From assembly GCA_023101725.1 (NCBI GenBank), contig JALJCO010001134.1, positions 666,922 to 730,921 on the forward strand: a stretch of 64,000 nt of DNA, read 5' to 3'. The position numbers and the translations under genes are program-made. Of the stretch, positions 47,279-59,876 are shown one piece after another. Source of the DNA: Atherinomorus stipes. Lineage: Eukaryota; Chordata; Actinopteri; Atheriniformes; Atherinidae. The notes beneath the pieces were generated by a model. It was not told the origin of the DNA. It worked only from the letters and a program-made list of their open reading frames with translations, and made no database searches. How positions within the stretch are numbered: position 1 is the first letter of the stretch; every line of letters begins with the position of its first letter.

Positions 47279-47327
47279 CACAGACACATGAGATGAGGAT
47301 GAGGAGCAGCAGCATCCTGCAGATCAT
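47279..47327 (-). CDS. Leader exon, receptor locus C
   Basis: On the minus strand: ATG at 47327, MICRMLLLLILISCVC plus one base, donor GTCAGT. Same length and phase as the locus B leader, which it matches except for a silent change. As the V exon at 40953 is 6.3 kb away, with at least six transposon insertions in between, joining is plausible but unproven. Confidence 0.7.
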
Positions 47328-47570
47328 CTTCTTCCTGTGAGAGGAGACAAAGGTGAGGAGTCATGAACACATGAGGTCAAAGTTCATCATTCTAGGTAGA
47401 AGAAGGAAAATCTCCAGTCTGACTTCATTCATCATTCCAACATCTGATCCTGTTCATCATCCTGTTTATTACATCACTGACCAAAGAACTTTCTGACTCA
47501 ACTACATGAACCACAACCACTGAAATGGAAGCTGTTACTATGGAAACCTGCACTTTGTGTTTCTATGGGA
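47328..47570 (-). promoter_or_regulatory. Conserved 5' block of receptor locus C
   Basis: Reverse complement matches 23031-23263 over nearly its whole length, including TGACCTCATGTGTTCATGAC and GTCAGTGATGTAATAAACAG. Probable promoter and 5' untranslated region. Confidence 0.5.
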
Positions 47571-48125
47571 AGATTTATATGAGTACGCTATCTTCCTGAC
47601 TAGCAGTAGTTCAAATTTCTCCTCTACGGAGGATTTTCACAAACCAGAATATCTCCATCCCTCTGCTTCTGTTATCCAAAGAGGAGATTTAGAACTTTTT
47701 TGTGATATCAAAGTTGTAGGGGGTGGGGTTTTGAGAACTTCCTCTTCCTGGTCAAGGAAAATGGCATCTCGTACCACAAAAGTATTTCATCAAAGAGAAG
47801 GAGATAAAAATTATTTTTAGTTATCTTTTTTTTTCCCTGAAATGCTGCTTTTATACTTTATATGAATCTCTTAAGAACACATTATAGGAGGATATGGCTT
47901 CTTTTTCCTTTACCCCCTTTTATGTGTTGCACTTTTTGTTATGCACAGTGCTGCATGAGAACAAGTCACTTTTAACTGTTTTTATTATGTATAATTTTAT
48001 ACTGATTATGTTGTTGCACCATTATCTATCATTTTATTGTTATGCATCTGCACCAGTATGATTGTGCCAAATACAAATTTCCCCTTGCAGGACAATAAAG
48101 ATTATCCAATCAAAGTCATTTTTTA
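47571..48125 (+). mobile_element. Non-LTR retrotransposon 3' tail
   Basis: The segment ends CAAATTTCCCCTTGCAGGAC followed by AATAAAGATTATC, an arrangement typical of fish LINE 3' ends (AATTTCCCC..G..AATAAAG). Whether the open stretch at 47557-47820 belongs to it is unclear. Confidence 0.45.
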
Positions 48126-48598
<473 letters not shown>

Positions 48599-48759
48599 CT
48601 TTAGATGTGTTACTAACAAAATGACAGCGTTTTTAGGTGAACAACGTTAGTGTTCTAGAAATAAGAAAACTGGTGGATAGTTTGTAATTGTGATATTTTT
48701 TGTGGGGTGTAATGTTGATTCATAATTTTTAAAAATGAGATCCATCTGAGTCTTACTTT

Positions 48760-51432
48760 TTTTTTTTTTATTATTCTTTTTATTGTATTTCACTTATAAC
48801 AAACAGAACAAACATACAACCCTCTCTCCCACCCGCCCTCCCTCTGCACCAGTTTCATGAACAGCAAGCACACAATATATGAAAAAGAAAAAAGAAGAAA
48901 AAAAAAGCCTTCTTCTTACTAAATATTAATGGAATAAAATCTACAGTATAACAGTATGTACTTTGTATTTTACAGTGTTTATAATTATGGAATAATTGCA
49001 TCAGAGCTCATTTCTTCAATAGCCTGAAGAACCAGCTGCCAAATTGTCACAAATTTTTGTTTATTGCCCTGTATAGCATACCGGATCTGTTCTAGAGTCA
49101 GATGATGCATCAAATCGTTAATCCAGTGTTTAAAAGTGGGTGGAGATCTGTCCTTCCATTTTGTTAGGATAAACCTTCGGGCCAGAAGAGTGCCAAAAGC
49201 AATCACCGCTCTGCCTGCAGCATTTAAACCTAATCTGGAAGCAGTTACCCCGAAGAGCACAGTGATCGGAAGTGGCTCAATGTTGGCTTTCAGTACCCTT
49301 GAAAAAAACATACAAATTAACTTCCAAAACTCACCCAGCTTTGGACAACTAAAAAACATGTGCGTTAAAGTGCCTAACTCTGTCCGACAACGGTCACATA
49401 GACCATCCCCACAAAGCTGTATTTGAGCAAGTTTAACCTAAGACCAATGTAAGCGGTGAAGCACTTTGAACTGAATAACCCTATGTCTTTGACAGATTGA
49501 GGAAGAATGTATTGCATCAAGAGCGTTTTGCCACTCCTCATCTGTCATTATTATGTTAAGTTCCTCTTCCCATTTAGATTTCAATATATCAAGAGGTTTT
49601 AAATTGTCTAAAATGAGTAATGAATAGATTTTCCTGATACTCTCTTTTAACCAAGGGAGCACTTTACAAATATTCTCTGAAAGGGATTCTTTTGGAAGTG
49701 AAGGGAAACTTTTCCAGTGAGATGAGATAAAGCTGCAGAGTTGGAGGTACCTAAAAAAAATGCGAACGAGGAATACCAAACTGTGTTATCAGGTACTCAA
49801 ATGACACAAAAGTCCCATTTATATACAAATCCCCAGCCACCTTCACCCCGCAGTCGTCCCAAATTTTAAAAGCATCATCTATTACAGAGGGTTTAAACAT
49901 ATTATTCCTGACTAACGGGGCATCCCATAACATGTCTGTCAATGCAAAGGCACGCCAGAATTGGGTCCATATTTTTAAGGAATGTCTCACAACTGGGTTG
50001 TTAGTGTATAGGGATAAGGGTTCTGAAAAGGGTAACTTGGAGCAAGCCAGGGCATGCAGAGAGACGGGTGAACATGATGCATGCTCAAGCTGTAACCACT
50101 TTGGACCACAATCCCCCGAGGCAGATGAATCCAGCATAACGTATTTTTAATATTGGCAGCCCAATGATAATACTGTAAATTGGGTAAGGATAGTCCTCCA
50201 TGCAGTCGATGTCGTTGCAGTATTCCTTTCCTTATTCTAGGAGTTTTATTGTTCCATAAAAAGGTAGTTATGAGCTTGTTTATGGAAGAGAAAAATGATT
50301 TTGTCAAAAATATTGGAATACATTGAAATAGAAACAAGAAACGTGGCAGGATATTCATTTTTACAATATTTAGTCTGCCTCCTAAGGATAGCGGAAGCAA
50401 ATTCCAACGGTCCAAGTCATTTTTTAAACTAGACAAAAGCGGAAGGAAGTTTGCTTCATAAAGATCTCTAAATCTCCGAGTTACCCAGATGCCTAGGTAT
50501 TTAATTTTATACAAATTTATTTTGATTGGTAGAGACAAAGAATGGAGTGACACCAACTGAGAGGTGGTATTGACTGGCATAAGTTCACTCTTCTGTATAT
50601 TAATTTTATATCCGGATATTTTCCCATACAAATTGAGCAAATCCAGTACTTTTGGTAAACTGGCACATGGGTCAGTCAGATATAAGAGCATGTCATCCGC
50701 ATACAATGACGCTTTGTTTTCTATACTACCTCTTACAATTCCTTTAATATTACTGTCAGATCGGAGAGCTATGGCCAGGGGTTCAATTGTTAGAGCAAAG
50801 AGAAGTGGAGACAGAGGAGAGCCTTGTCTTGTGCCGCGTTGAAGCTGGAAAAAATTTGAAATATTGTTATTAGTACGCACAGCTGCTACAGGTAGTGAAT
50901 AAAGAATTTGAATCCAGCGGATAAAATTCTTTCCAAACCCAAAACTATTCAAAGTATAGAAAATATAATCCCACTCCACCCGGTCGATGGCCTTTTCAGC
51001 ATCAAATGCTATTATTACCTCTGTAGATTTGGATGGAGCAGGATTATAAAGAATATTCAGAGGCCTACGTATGTTTGAAGATAGCTCTCTATTTTTAATA
51101 AATCCAGTCTGGTCATCTGAAATCAGCATTGGCAGCACAGTTTCTAAATGTTGTGCAAGCATTTTTGCAAGAATTTTACTATTGACATTTAGTAAGGAAA
51201 TGGGACGGTAAGAGCTGCACTCCAACGGATTTTTGTCTTTTTTTAGGATGAGAGAGATTATAGCCTGTCGCATAGTTTGAGGAAGCATGCCTGATACAAA
51301 TGATTCCTTGTATACAGATAGTAGGATAGGAGACAGCTCCTTATAAAATGTTTTTAAAAATTCAGTTGTGAATCCATCTGGACCTGGACTTTTTCCATTC
51401 TGCATAGATTTCACAGCTGAAAAGAGTTCTGA
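48760..51432 (-). mobile_element. 5'-truncated L1/Tx1-like LINE with target-site duplication
   Basis: The minus-strand ORF at 51414-49987 encodes a reverse transcriptase that starts abruptly inside the domain (NGKSPGPDGF), then shows YRPISLLN, FDAEKAIDRVEW, RGTRQGSPLSPLLF and YADDMLLYL (YADD at 50693-50704). It continues, with frameshifts near 50140 and 49770 and a stop near 49438, into the C-terminal part typical of L1/Tx1 ORF2, with CDRCRTELGTLTHMFFSCP (Cys/His motif). The minus-strand tail is A-rich (48760-48780). ATCTGAGTCTTACTTT is present at 48744-48759 and again at 51433-51448, a 16-bp target duplication. Endonuclease and ORF1 are missing through 5' truncation. Confidence 0.9.
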
Positions 51433-51448
51433 TCTGAGTCTTACTTTA

Positions 51449-51743
51449 AAAAAAAAAAATGCTATTTAGTGTTATTGGCAAACTGGGATAATCATTGACT
51501 CATTCTACAGGTGGAAATAAGTTCTCTTTTTATTCATCCCTCATAATTTTTCTGTCTAGCTAACTAGCTACACAATTTTACTTATATTGCACAAATCAAG
51601 CTTGCTACAATGAAAATGATGATGGTGATGCTATCCCAGTCTATGCTTGTTAGTCTTTGTCCCCCCCCCCCACATGTTTTGCATACTCTTTAAATTGAGG
51701 TGGTGAGGAGAATGGCATTATTGAAGATGGGGAAGCCTTCACT
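51449..51743. other. Short interval between two LINEs
   Basis: A-run at 51449-51459 and C-run at 51661-51671. Nothing else. Confidence 0.4.
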
Positions 51744-54700
51744 TAAGTTTAAGTTTATTTATTTATATAGCTCTTTACAGTACCCATTGGACACACAAAG
51801 TGCTTTACAGCAGGGGTAACAGAAAAAGAGACAATGTAAAACATCATAAAAATGTAAAGTTAAATACTGGGAAAAATTAAGAACAAAGAAGATTAAGAGC
51901 TATGAAAACAACCAACAGAGACTCAGAACAGGCTACTCGGGGGAGCGCAGGGTGTACCTAAAAGAGAGTAAAATCTTTAGTAAATAAACTAGTTAGAATT
52001 AAAATTATTGAAAGCTAGACGAAAAAAATAGGTCTTTAGCCTCGATTTAAAAGATCCCTCAGTCATGAGACGAATGTCGGGAGGCAGCTAGTTCCATAAT
52101 CTCGGGCCAGCAGCGGAGAACGAGCGGTCGCCCCACTGTTTTAATTTCGTTCTTGGGACTTCTAAAAGAAGTTGCCCAACAGAACGAAGGGCCCTGCTGG
52201 GGTCCCAGCGGACTAGCAGGTCAGCCAGATAAGGGGGGGCCAGGCTGATGAGGGCTTTGAAAACAGACAAAAGTAATTTAAAATCAATTCGGAAGCGGAC
52301 GGGGAGCCAGTGCAGGGAAGACAGGACGAGGGTTATATGTTGTTATATGTTATATGTTATATGGACGAGCTGCAGGCGGGCGATGGAAGCCTGGTTCAGA
52401 CCAACAAAGAGGGCGTTACAGTAGTCCAGCCTGGAACTGATGAAGGCGTGAACAGCCTTCTCCAGGTCCCCATGGTTAAGAAAAGGTTTTACCTTTGAGA
52501 GGAGACGGAGTGGGAAGAAGCTGGTTCTGACGATGGCACTAATCTGTTTTTCGATTTTGAGGCCACCGTCTAACAGAACTCAAAGATTTTTTACGCAGGG
52601 CTTGGGAGAGGGAATAGAGGTGTTGCAGTCTGGGAAGGAACTAAGCATGAGTGGAGTGCCAAACAAAATAAAATCAGTCTTGGCGTCATTAAGATGTAAG
52701 AAATTCTGTGCGAGCCATGACTTCACATCATTTAGACAGTCTAAAAGCTTTGTGAATGACGGAGTGTGATTTCTGGTCAGGTGCAGCGGAAGATAGATTT
52801 GAATGTCGTCGGCGTAGAAATGGAAAGATAGGTTGTGCTTGTCAATGATAGAACCAAGGGGCAGCAGATACAGCAGAAAAAGGAGAGGACTGAGAACTGA
52901 GCCTTGTGGCACCCCGTAGGTGAGTGGAACACGTGAGGAGGAGGAATCACCGGAAACAACGGAGAAGCTCCTGTCAGATAGATAGCTTTTGAACCATTTG
53001 AGTGCTGTTCCACGGATACCAATTAAGTGCTCCAGGCGGGAAATAAGGACAGCGTGGTCAACCGTATCAAAGGCGGCAGAGAGGTCTAAGAGGACTAGCA
53101 GGGTGGGATTGCCAGCATCAACAGATAGAGTGATGTCATTATGAATTTTTAGCAGGGCAGTCTCAGTACTATGGCGAGCTCTCAAACCAGACTGGAACTT
53201 GTTCAGGAGGGCATTTTGATCTAGAAAAGGCTGTAATTGTTTAAGAACAAGCTTTTCTAGCACCTTTGAAAGAAAGGGAAGGTGGGAGACTGCTCTAAAG
53301 TTTTGTAGCAGGAGAGGATCAAGATGTGTTTTTTTCAAAATAGGCCTGATCACAGCATGCTTGAAGGCAGCCGGGACAGATCCCAGAGATAGACAACCAT
53401 TGAGAAAGAAAAGTAGGTAAGGACAAACGGAAACAAAAACCTCTTTTAGCAACCTGGCCGGAATAATGTCTGATGGACAACCTGTAGGTTTCAAGCTGCT
53501 AACAACATCACTAAGGTGTGATAAAGAGACGGTCTCAAAATGCTCGAAAACCTGTACAGGAGCAGTGTGGACATCAGTCACAGAGGAGGGGCTAGCAGCA
53601 ATGCTTTTCCTAACAGACAGCACTTTCTCAATGAAAAAAGCAGCAAATTCATCAGCATCAGCAGGAAAAGTATTTGAGAGACCAACATCGGGATTAATAA
53701 CAGAGTTAATGGTACTGAATAGGACCCTGGGATTATGTGAGCTGTTTGCTACAATGGACGACAGATACTTAGCTTTAGCGTCTTTCATGGCTTTCTGATA
53801 AGTGTTCACACTTTCTCTCAGCAAGCCCAGGGAAACATGCAACTTATCTTTCTTCCAGCGATGTTCAGCTTGTCTGCATTTTCGTCCCAACAGATGGATA
53901 TGGTCATTCATCCAGGGATCCTTTTTGGTGGAGGATGGAACAGAGCGAAGGGGAGCAATACAATCCAGAATATTGGAGGAGGTAGAGTTGAAGGTGGAAA
54001 GCAGGACGTCAGGGCAGAGGGTGGGCAGGTCATTGGCAGCGAGCAGCTGCGAGGCATTGAAGGCAGCAGCAAAGTCGGTAGCCGTAGCTGGAGTAAAAGC
54101 TCGCCGCCTGCGGCCGGCAGAGCAGGGGGAAGGAGGGGCCACCACATCAAAGATGACAGGAAAATGATCCGATAAGGTGGCAGCAGAAATATCCCTGATG
54201 GAGACCGAGAGACCATAGGAAAGGACTAGGTCAAGGATATGTCCACGCTCGTGAGTGGGAGAGGTGACCAGCTGGATGAGACCAAAGGAGTCGATGAGGC
54301 TCTTAAACTCGTTTGCCAGATGATTCGTAGGACAGCAGACATGTACGTTAAAGTCGCCACAGATCAGAATCTTGTCAAACCTGGGGATGAATTCAGACAG
54401 GAATTCAGAGAATTCCTGAAGGAAGTCCCTGCTGGTCCTCGGAGGACGGTACACCGTCGCGCACGGTACAGGGCAGGTGAGATCGATCACCATCAGCTGG
54501 ACTTCAAAACTGGAGTAGGTATCCACAGGTAGCAGTCTACAACTAAAACCATCTTTGAAAACAGCAGCAACGCCGCCACCACGACCAGCCGCGCGAGGGG
54601 AGTTGAGAACCGCACAGCGGGGGGGGGAGTTCCGCGAAGGCGCTGTCATCGCTGGGCTTCAGCCAGGTCTCCGTGAGGAGGAGGAAATCCAGGTTCCGTG

Positions 54701-55364
54701 ATGAAAAAAAGTCGTTGAGGATGAAGGTCTTGTTCGACACAGATCTGATGTTGATCAGAGCCATCTGGATGAGTGAGGAGTCGGCGGAGCCGGAGGAGGA
54801 AGCGCGGTTCAGCGGCCGGAGGTTTCCGGGCACACAGCCCCGTCGGGAAGCCCGCGCCGGTCGGCGGGGAGAGGTAAACAAGCCGGAGTCCGGAAGAATC
54901 AGCCGGAGACACCGGGGTCTCGATTCGTCAGGAGCTCGAAGGTTTAAGCCCAGGTAATCCACAGAAGATCCAGTTGGAGGACGACAGGAGGGAAGACGGG
55001 TAGATCCATGGAGTAATTTCCATTTGACGATGACTCCTCCACGTTTCCCACGTCTTCGGCGGCGGCCGGATTTGCGGGCGCGCCAGCAAGGGAGACGCCG
55101 CAGGTAGGGCGGTATTGCAGTCAGGAGAGGCGGCGGTGCATTAAACTGGCCATCAGAGCTCCAGATCGGCGTGTTCAGCATAGAGTCGCGAATAAGGAGA
55201 AGATCCATGCGATCGTACACCAATAGCGACATCACGCCCCCAGTAACGAGGGACAGGAACAGAAAAACCAACAAGAGAACGGAGAGCGACGGACGGCTGG
55301 CCGAGACCGCGGGCGCCATCTGGCTTGACATATACTCACCGTGAGTGTATTGATGTCTCGCCAC
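51744..55364 (-). mobile_element. Nearly full-length L2/Maui-type LINE
   Basis: Minus strand. The N-terminal part (55364-54543) has a hydrophobic stretch (SLSVLLLVFLFLSLVTGG), a basic run (RRRRRGKRGG) and the start of the AP endonuclease (LINIRSVSNKT, LLLTETWL). The next frame (54649-52580) has ICGDFNVH, LSDHFPV, then reverse transcriptase with FLSKVLEKLVL, LLDLSAAFDTVDH, GVPQGSVLSPLLF and YADDIQIYL (52805-52816). After a TGA at 52580-52582 the same frame resumes (LLDGGLKIEK, SSRLDYCNALF), is disturbed by short TATAACA repeats (about 52330-52365), and continues to the C-terminus at 52088 (WDPSRALRS, DRSFSAAGPRLWN). The tail reads GCTGTAAAGCACTTTGTG...TATAAATAAATAAAC without poly(A), as in L2. 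The frame change near 54617-54625 is at a C9 run. No 2A peptide (NPGP) follows the hydrophobic leader. Confidence 0.9.
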
Positions 55365-56272
55365 CGCACCTCACACAGTTTGCTGTTTGTTCTTTAATTT
55401 TTCCAGTGGATTACAATTACAAAAACATTTTTGCCTTTGTTCTCCAGCCTTTTTTGGCCTTTGTTTGTTGTTCTTTTATTGCCCAAAATAGGCATTTTTT
55501 GAAGTGACATGTAGTTTCTGAATAATAGCCGACTATTTCTTCAGGGAATGAACTTCTGTCTTTTTGTCCTGTTCTCTTTATGTACATAAAGTTCTTGATA
55601 ATATGCATCAGGAGTGAATTATTGTTGTTTTTATTATTCTGTTTACATTAAAATGGAATGTGTTGCCAGTGTCCCACTTTACAAGTAGGCTAGTGCCTGG
55701 AAATTTTGGTTTTGGGTCAGTCAGTGTGTATTTGGTGAAGGGTCATCCATGCAGTGTTTAATATTTCTTTGTTATTTCTTCTGTAGTAGAGATCTTAAAC
55801 TATTTAGAATGGTATATGATGGGCTAAGATGTTTGGTTAATAATCAGAAATTGCGTTGAGGTTACATTTTCAGAAAGTGTCCCAGTTTACCCACACTATA
55901 AATTCTAATGAGTTGGCTTTACTTAAAAAAATACGCAAACTTTCTGCCTCAAAAAAATCAAGTATTCAGAAATAGGAGTGTGGTGACTATCAACAAAAAT
56001 TAGTCACTGAAAGTGAGAGCAGGGATCTGTCGGATGTGCTGAATCCAAGGAGGACACATCAGAGCTTAACAAGGGTGTTCATTGTACCCTTTGTATCAAA
56101 CATATCTTCAGATACAGATTTTACTATGATAACCTTGCAGATTTAATAACGTTAAGTTGCGGTCAACAGAAATATCGGCACCATGCCTCAGCCTCTCTCT
56201 GTACCAAGCAAACAAGATTCACAGGCAGATCCAGGTGATATTCATTAGACAATCATTCAGCTCCAGAGACAC
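55365..56272. other. Non-coding stretch
   Basis: AT-rich; nothing recognised. Confidence 0.4.
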
Positions 56273-56312
56273 ACCCACACACACACACACACACACACAC
56301 ATCCACACACCT
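56273..56312. repeat. (CA)n microsatellite
   Basis: About 14 CA units with a few CCA/TCCA interruptions. Confidence 0.85.
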
Positions 56313-56782
56313 CCAGACGAGTGAGGAAAAAATACATCCTAGCCTCTACAAGGAGTGATTAAATAGAATAAAATGGTTTAAGTTTGTAGAACTTTTCTGA
56401 ATTTCACAAATTTGATTTAACTGTGAGAGAATGATACTGGGTAAGAAACTTGTATTCATTTATTTAAAAGGGACAATGCATTTTTAAGCACATATACATT
56501 AAATGTGTACAAGTACAAAATTGCAGGATTATAGCCTGGGCTAATTTCCATCCTCTGACCCCTGAGCCAAGCCCAGCCCCGCTCACAAAAACTACAATAG
56601 AAATTTAAAATTTTACATAAATTAGGTGAGATGTGTCTCAATATTTTACTTTTACATTTTACCAACACGTTGAGTTCAAGTTCATCTCAGTTTGAGAAAA
56701 TAATGAACTCATATTTGTCTTTACAGTGTTGCTAACACTTGAAAGTTTTGAGTTTTAGCTACAACTAATCTCAGACCACATA
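56313..56782 (-). mobile_element. Possible LINE 3' tail fragment
   Basis: On the minus strand a segment ends GCATTGTCCCTTTTAAATAAATG (about 56456-56480), similar to tails of dispersed fish LINEs. No coding remnant. Confidence 0.3.
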
Positions 56783-57683
56783 CACAGCAAAATCCTCAGT
56801 GTAAAATTTGAATTGTTAAAACACATTAACTCTTTCAGAGTAATTCTAACAGAGTAAAATGAGAAAAAAATGCCCCCTGATGACCAGCAGTGCTGGTGAT
56901 AATTTTCAGAGTTAAAACAAGTTTTTCTTTTCAGCGTCAAAGAAAAATAACTCTCATCAGAGTTACTCAGGGAGGCTCCGCCCTTTTCAGTTTGAATGTT
57001 TCCCATCATGGTTTGTTAATTTAATTTAATTTAATTTTGTTTATTTATTTTGCTTATCACCAAATACATGGTATAAAACACAAACTTCATATCATAGCAG
57101 AAAAAAATATACATTCAACAATGCCAGAACTCATTTAAAGAAGTAAGACACGTTTCAAAAAAGCGACTTCATGGTGTGACTTCACTGTTCAATCCTGCAC
57201 CATGAGTGAAGTGTGTATGTGCTCAGCTTATGTTTCCTTGGTGTTACTTCAAGTTTCTATGTGAAAGAGATGTTGGATATGATAAGCAATGCCTCTCCAC
57301 AATCTCAACTTGTCAGGATGGCGATGAAGGGCATGAATCCTGATTAAACCTTGAACGGATGCAAGTCACCATTAACTGAAATAAATTACTCTGTGAAAAT
57401 GTTAAGGAATTTGATGTGTCAAACACTTTTGTAATGACATATTAAATCAACACTATAGGTTGTTACATTATCTCAAAGAGCAAAAGCTTATTAACAATGT
57501 CAGTGTTGATCAAGTTTAACTCTAAAATTAACAATAACTCTTATCAGTGTTAAATTAACACAAAAAATTCAACACTAGGTCCAGTGTAACTTTACCACTG
57601 TACAGGGCAGGACCATATGTAACCTAGCTTAGTGTTAAAATTGACTCTTTAAGTGTTACTCCAACACTGCTGATTTTACTGTG
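56783..57683. mobile_element. MITE flanked by TA
   Basis: The left end CACAGCAAAATCCTCAGTGT and the right end, on minus, CACAGTAAAATCAGCAGTGT are inverted. TA flanks both sides (56781-56782 and 57684-57685). Subterminal AACACT/AGTGTT and AGAGTTA motifs recur throughout. No transposase ORF. A TTTAATTTAATTT run at 57016-57032 may mark an insertion. Confidence 0.7.
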
Positions 57684-57872
57684 TACATTTCTGTCGTGGT
57701 GAAGCAGCTGCTGGATAGTAAGTGTTAAATACAGGAACAAACATGTGATTGAGAGCAGTCCCATGACACTACCAACATTATTTATAAGTCCCTCATTTGT
57801 GAATTATCTTCAATTTATTGTTAAAAGAAGTGAAAAGCATTGTGGGAAACCTGCTCCCTCATCATCCCTAAT
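57684..57872. other. Gap between two MITEs
   Basis: Nothing recognised. Confidence 0.3.
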
Positions 57873-58948
57873 AGGCTCGTTCGACTTTGGCTATCTGCAG
57901 CGCAACTCGGCTGGAAGTGAGGGATTGTGGTCCTGGAATGTTGCATGCTGGTTAGAAACTTTGTCCGACTTCAGACTGCGCCTGCACGGCACCGGAAAAC
58001 GTGACCAGACCACATGATCATCAAACATCGCGGGAGCCGTCCGTCTGCAGTCGGAGCGTGCAGTTACTCCTCAGCAACTGCAGCTTTTGGACCTGCCTCC
58101 ACCGCCGCCGGAACCTGGTTCTGATTGGTTTCAACTCTCACTGACGCAAGCTCCGATTGTTGGACGGGACTGCCCCCCACTAATAAATCCATTTAGGTGT
58201 TTTAAACAGGCTACAAAATCAGCCTTGGTGTTTCATACTGTAGTTAGGCTGATGTTCACAAACCTGGACAGACTGATATCTGGACAGGCTGATATCTGAC
58301 TGCAGCAACAGAGGAACACAAACGTGTTGCAGCCACAAGTTATTCTACTCAGATAAATATAAAGCTTAACTAAGTTATACCAAAACTTTCACAAATCCTC
58401 TTCAGAATTTGGATTTGATGGACTTATTGGTGTGTATCCACCTTTCCACTTGCTCCCCCTTATGTTATCCATGAGTATGCTACCCAAATCCTTAATAAAA
58501 AAAAAATATATAATATTTATTTCCAGCCCCATATAGAAAAAATAAGTTTCTATTTCTTTATTTGTTTTAAATGTATTCTTCAAGGCAAAGCATTTATGGT
58601 TTTCATATTTGAGCCTGGACATTTACCAGATTACTGTCCTCTGTGTTGCACCTTAACAGGTAAACAACATTCTGTCTACTACAGTCCAGCACAAGTTCAT
58701 GTAATCAGCATCAACAACACGCTGTTTCATTACTCTGAAATTAGACTTGATCACATCTGCACAGCGTTCAGTAACTTTGAGCTCAATAAAGGCAAATGCC
58801 GCGAGATCCTCCGTTATTGCAGTCTTCACGTTGGCGAACTTGTCCAGCTGAGATGCGCTGCGTTTATGGTCCGCCCCCGAGACTCACGCAGCTCTCGTCT
58901 GACCATGAAGTCAGACGATAGACAGACGCAGTCAATCCGAACGAGCCT
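57873..58948. mobile_element. MITE with AAT target duplication
   Basis: The left end AGGCTCGTTCGACT and the right end, on minus, AGGCTCGTTCGGATT are inverted. AAT flanks both sides (57870-57872 and 58949-58951). Outer 300 bp are GC-rich, the centre AT-rich. No transposase ORF. A 3-bp duplication fits PIF/Harbinger-like elements. Confidence 0.7.
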
Positions 58949-58951
58949 AAT

Positions 58952-59741
58952 GTCCCTGTACTCATTTTAATTAAGCTAATTCAACTTAAGAAAATTAAGT
59001 TATCTAACATGTTGCCCTCCAAAGTTCTTACAAAATATTTAAAATAAGTATTACTAACAACAAAGTTAAAATTAAGGTCGATCTACTAGATCCTAGCCTA
59101 GATTCTATTAAAACTAATATTACAATTAACAGTGCATATTCACGATATATTTGAAACCAAAGCCATTCATTCAGTCTCTTTTTTGGTATAGTGGCCAAGA
59201 AGACCTACAGCGCAGATCCAGATCAGATTCTATGAGAATTGTTAATGAGAAAAATAGACTATAACCTGCCCACTTCAAATCCATGTTCCCTCTGCAACTT
59301 GACACTTGCTCCACACCTGCTGTCAGGACTGAGGATGATTACTTTTGTGTCAACATGTGTTTCTGTTTCTGTCACAAGGTGGCGTGCACTGCAACTGAAA
59401 CAGTGGCCGAAGTGAAGAGCTTTTTCACATTTCTAAAAAATTGTTTTACGGTTTTTACCGTTTTACCGATTAATTCTTGACAAGGAAAAAAAAAGCATTA
59501 GGCTTGTATTCTTATTCTAAACAAACTCCCCAGTGTGTTTGCATGAAACCAAATAGCCTAATTGATCAGATCCAAACCAGGAGGATTTATTGATGAAATG
59601 TTAACATGTTGATGAGAAGTTTGTTTTCCAAAACATCACTGGTTTTAAACTCACGTTATTATAGGCTACTGGATTAACAATCATAAGTAGGCCTATATTA
59701 ATAATAAGTAGGCTACATAAGCAAGCCAAAATCAATCTAAT
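58952..59741. other. Non-coding stretch
   Basis: AT-rich; no exon or terminal repeat recognised. Confidence 0.4.
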
Positions 59742-59876
59742 CCTTCTTTCTTTCTTTCTTTCTTTCTTTCAATTTCAATTCAACTTTATTACAGACTCGC
59801 AGTCCAAAAATATCATAAAAACATATAAATAAACATACAAACAAACAGCCCCAGGACACATAATAACAAGAGACAG

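Noticed and set aside
52533..54532. Several plus-strand ORFs of about 80-120 codons
   Set aside because: Antisense to the L2 reverse transcriptase and endonuclease.
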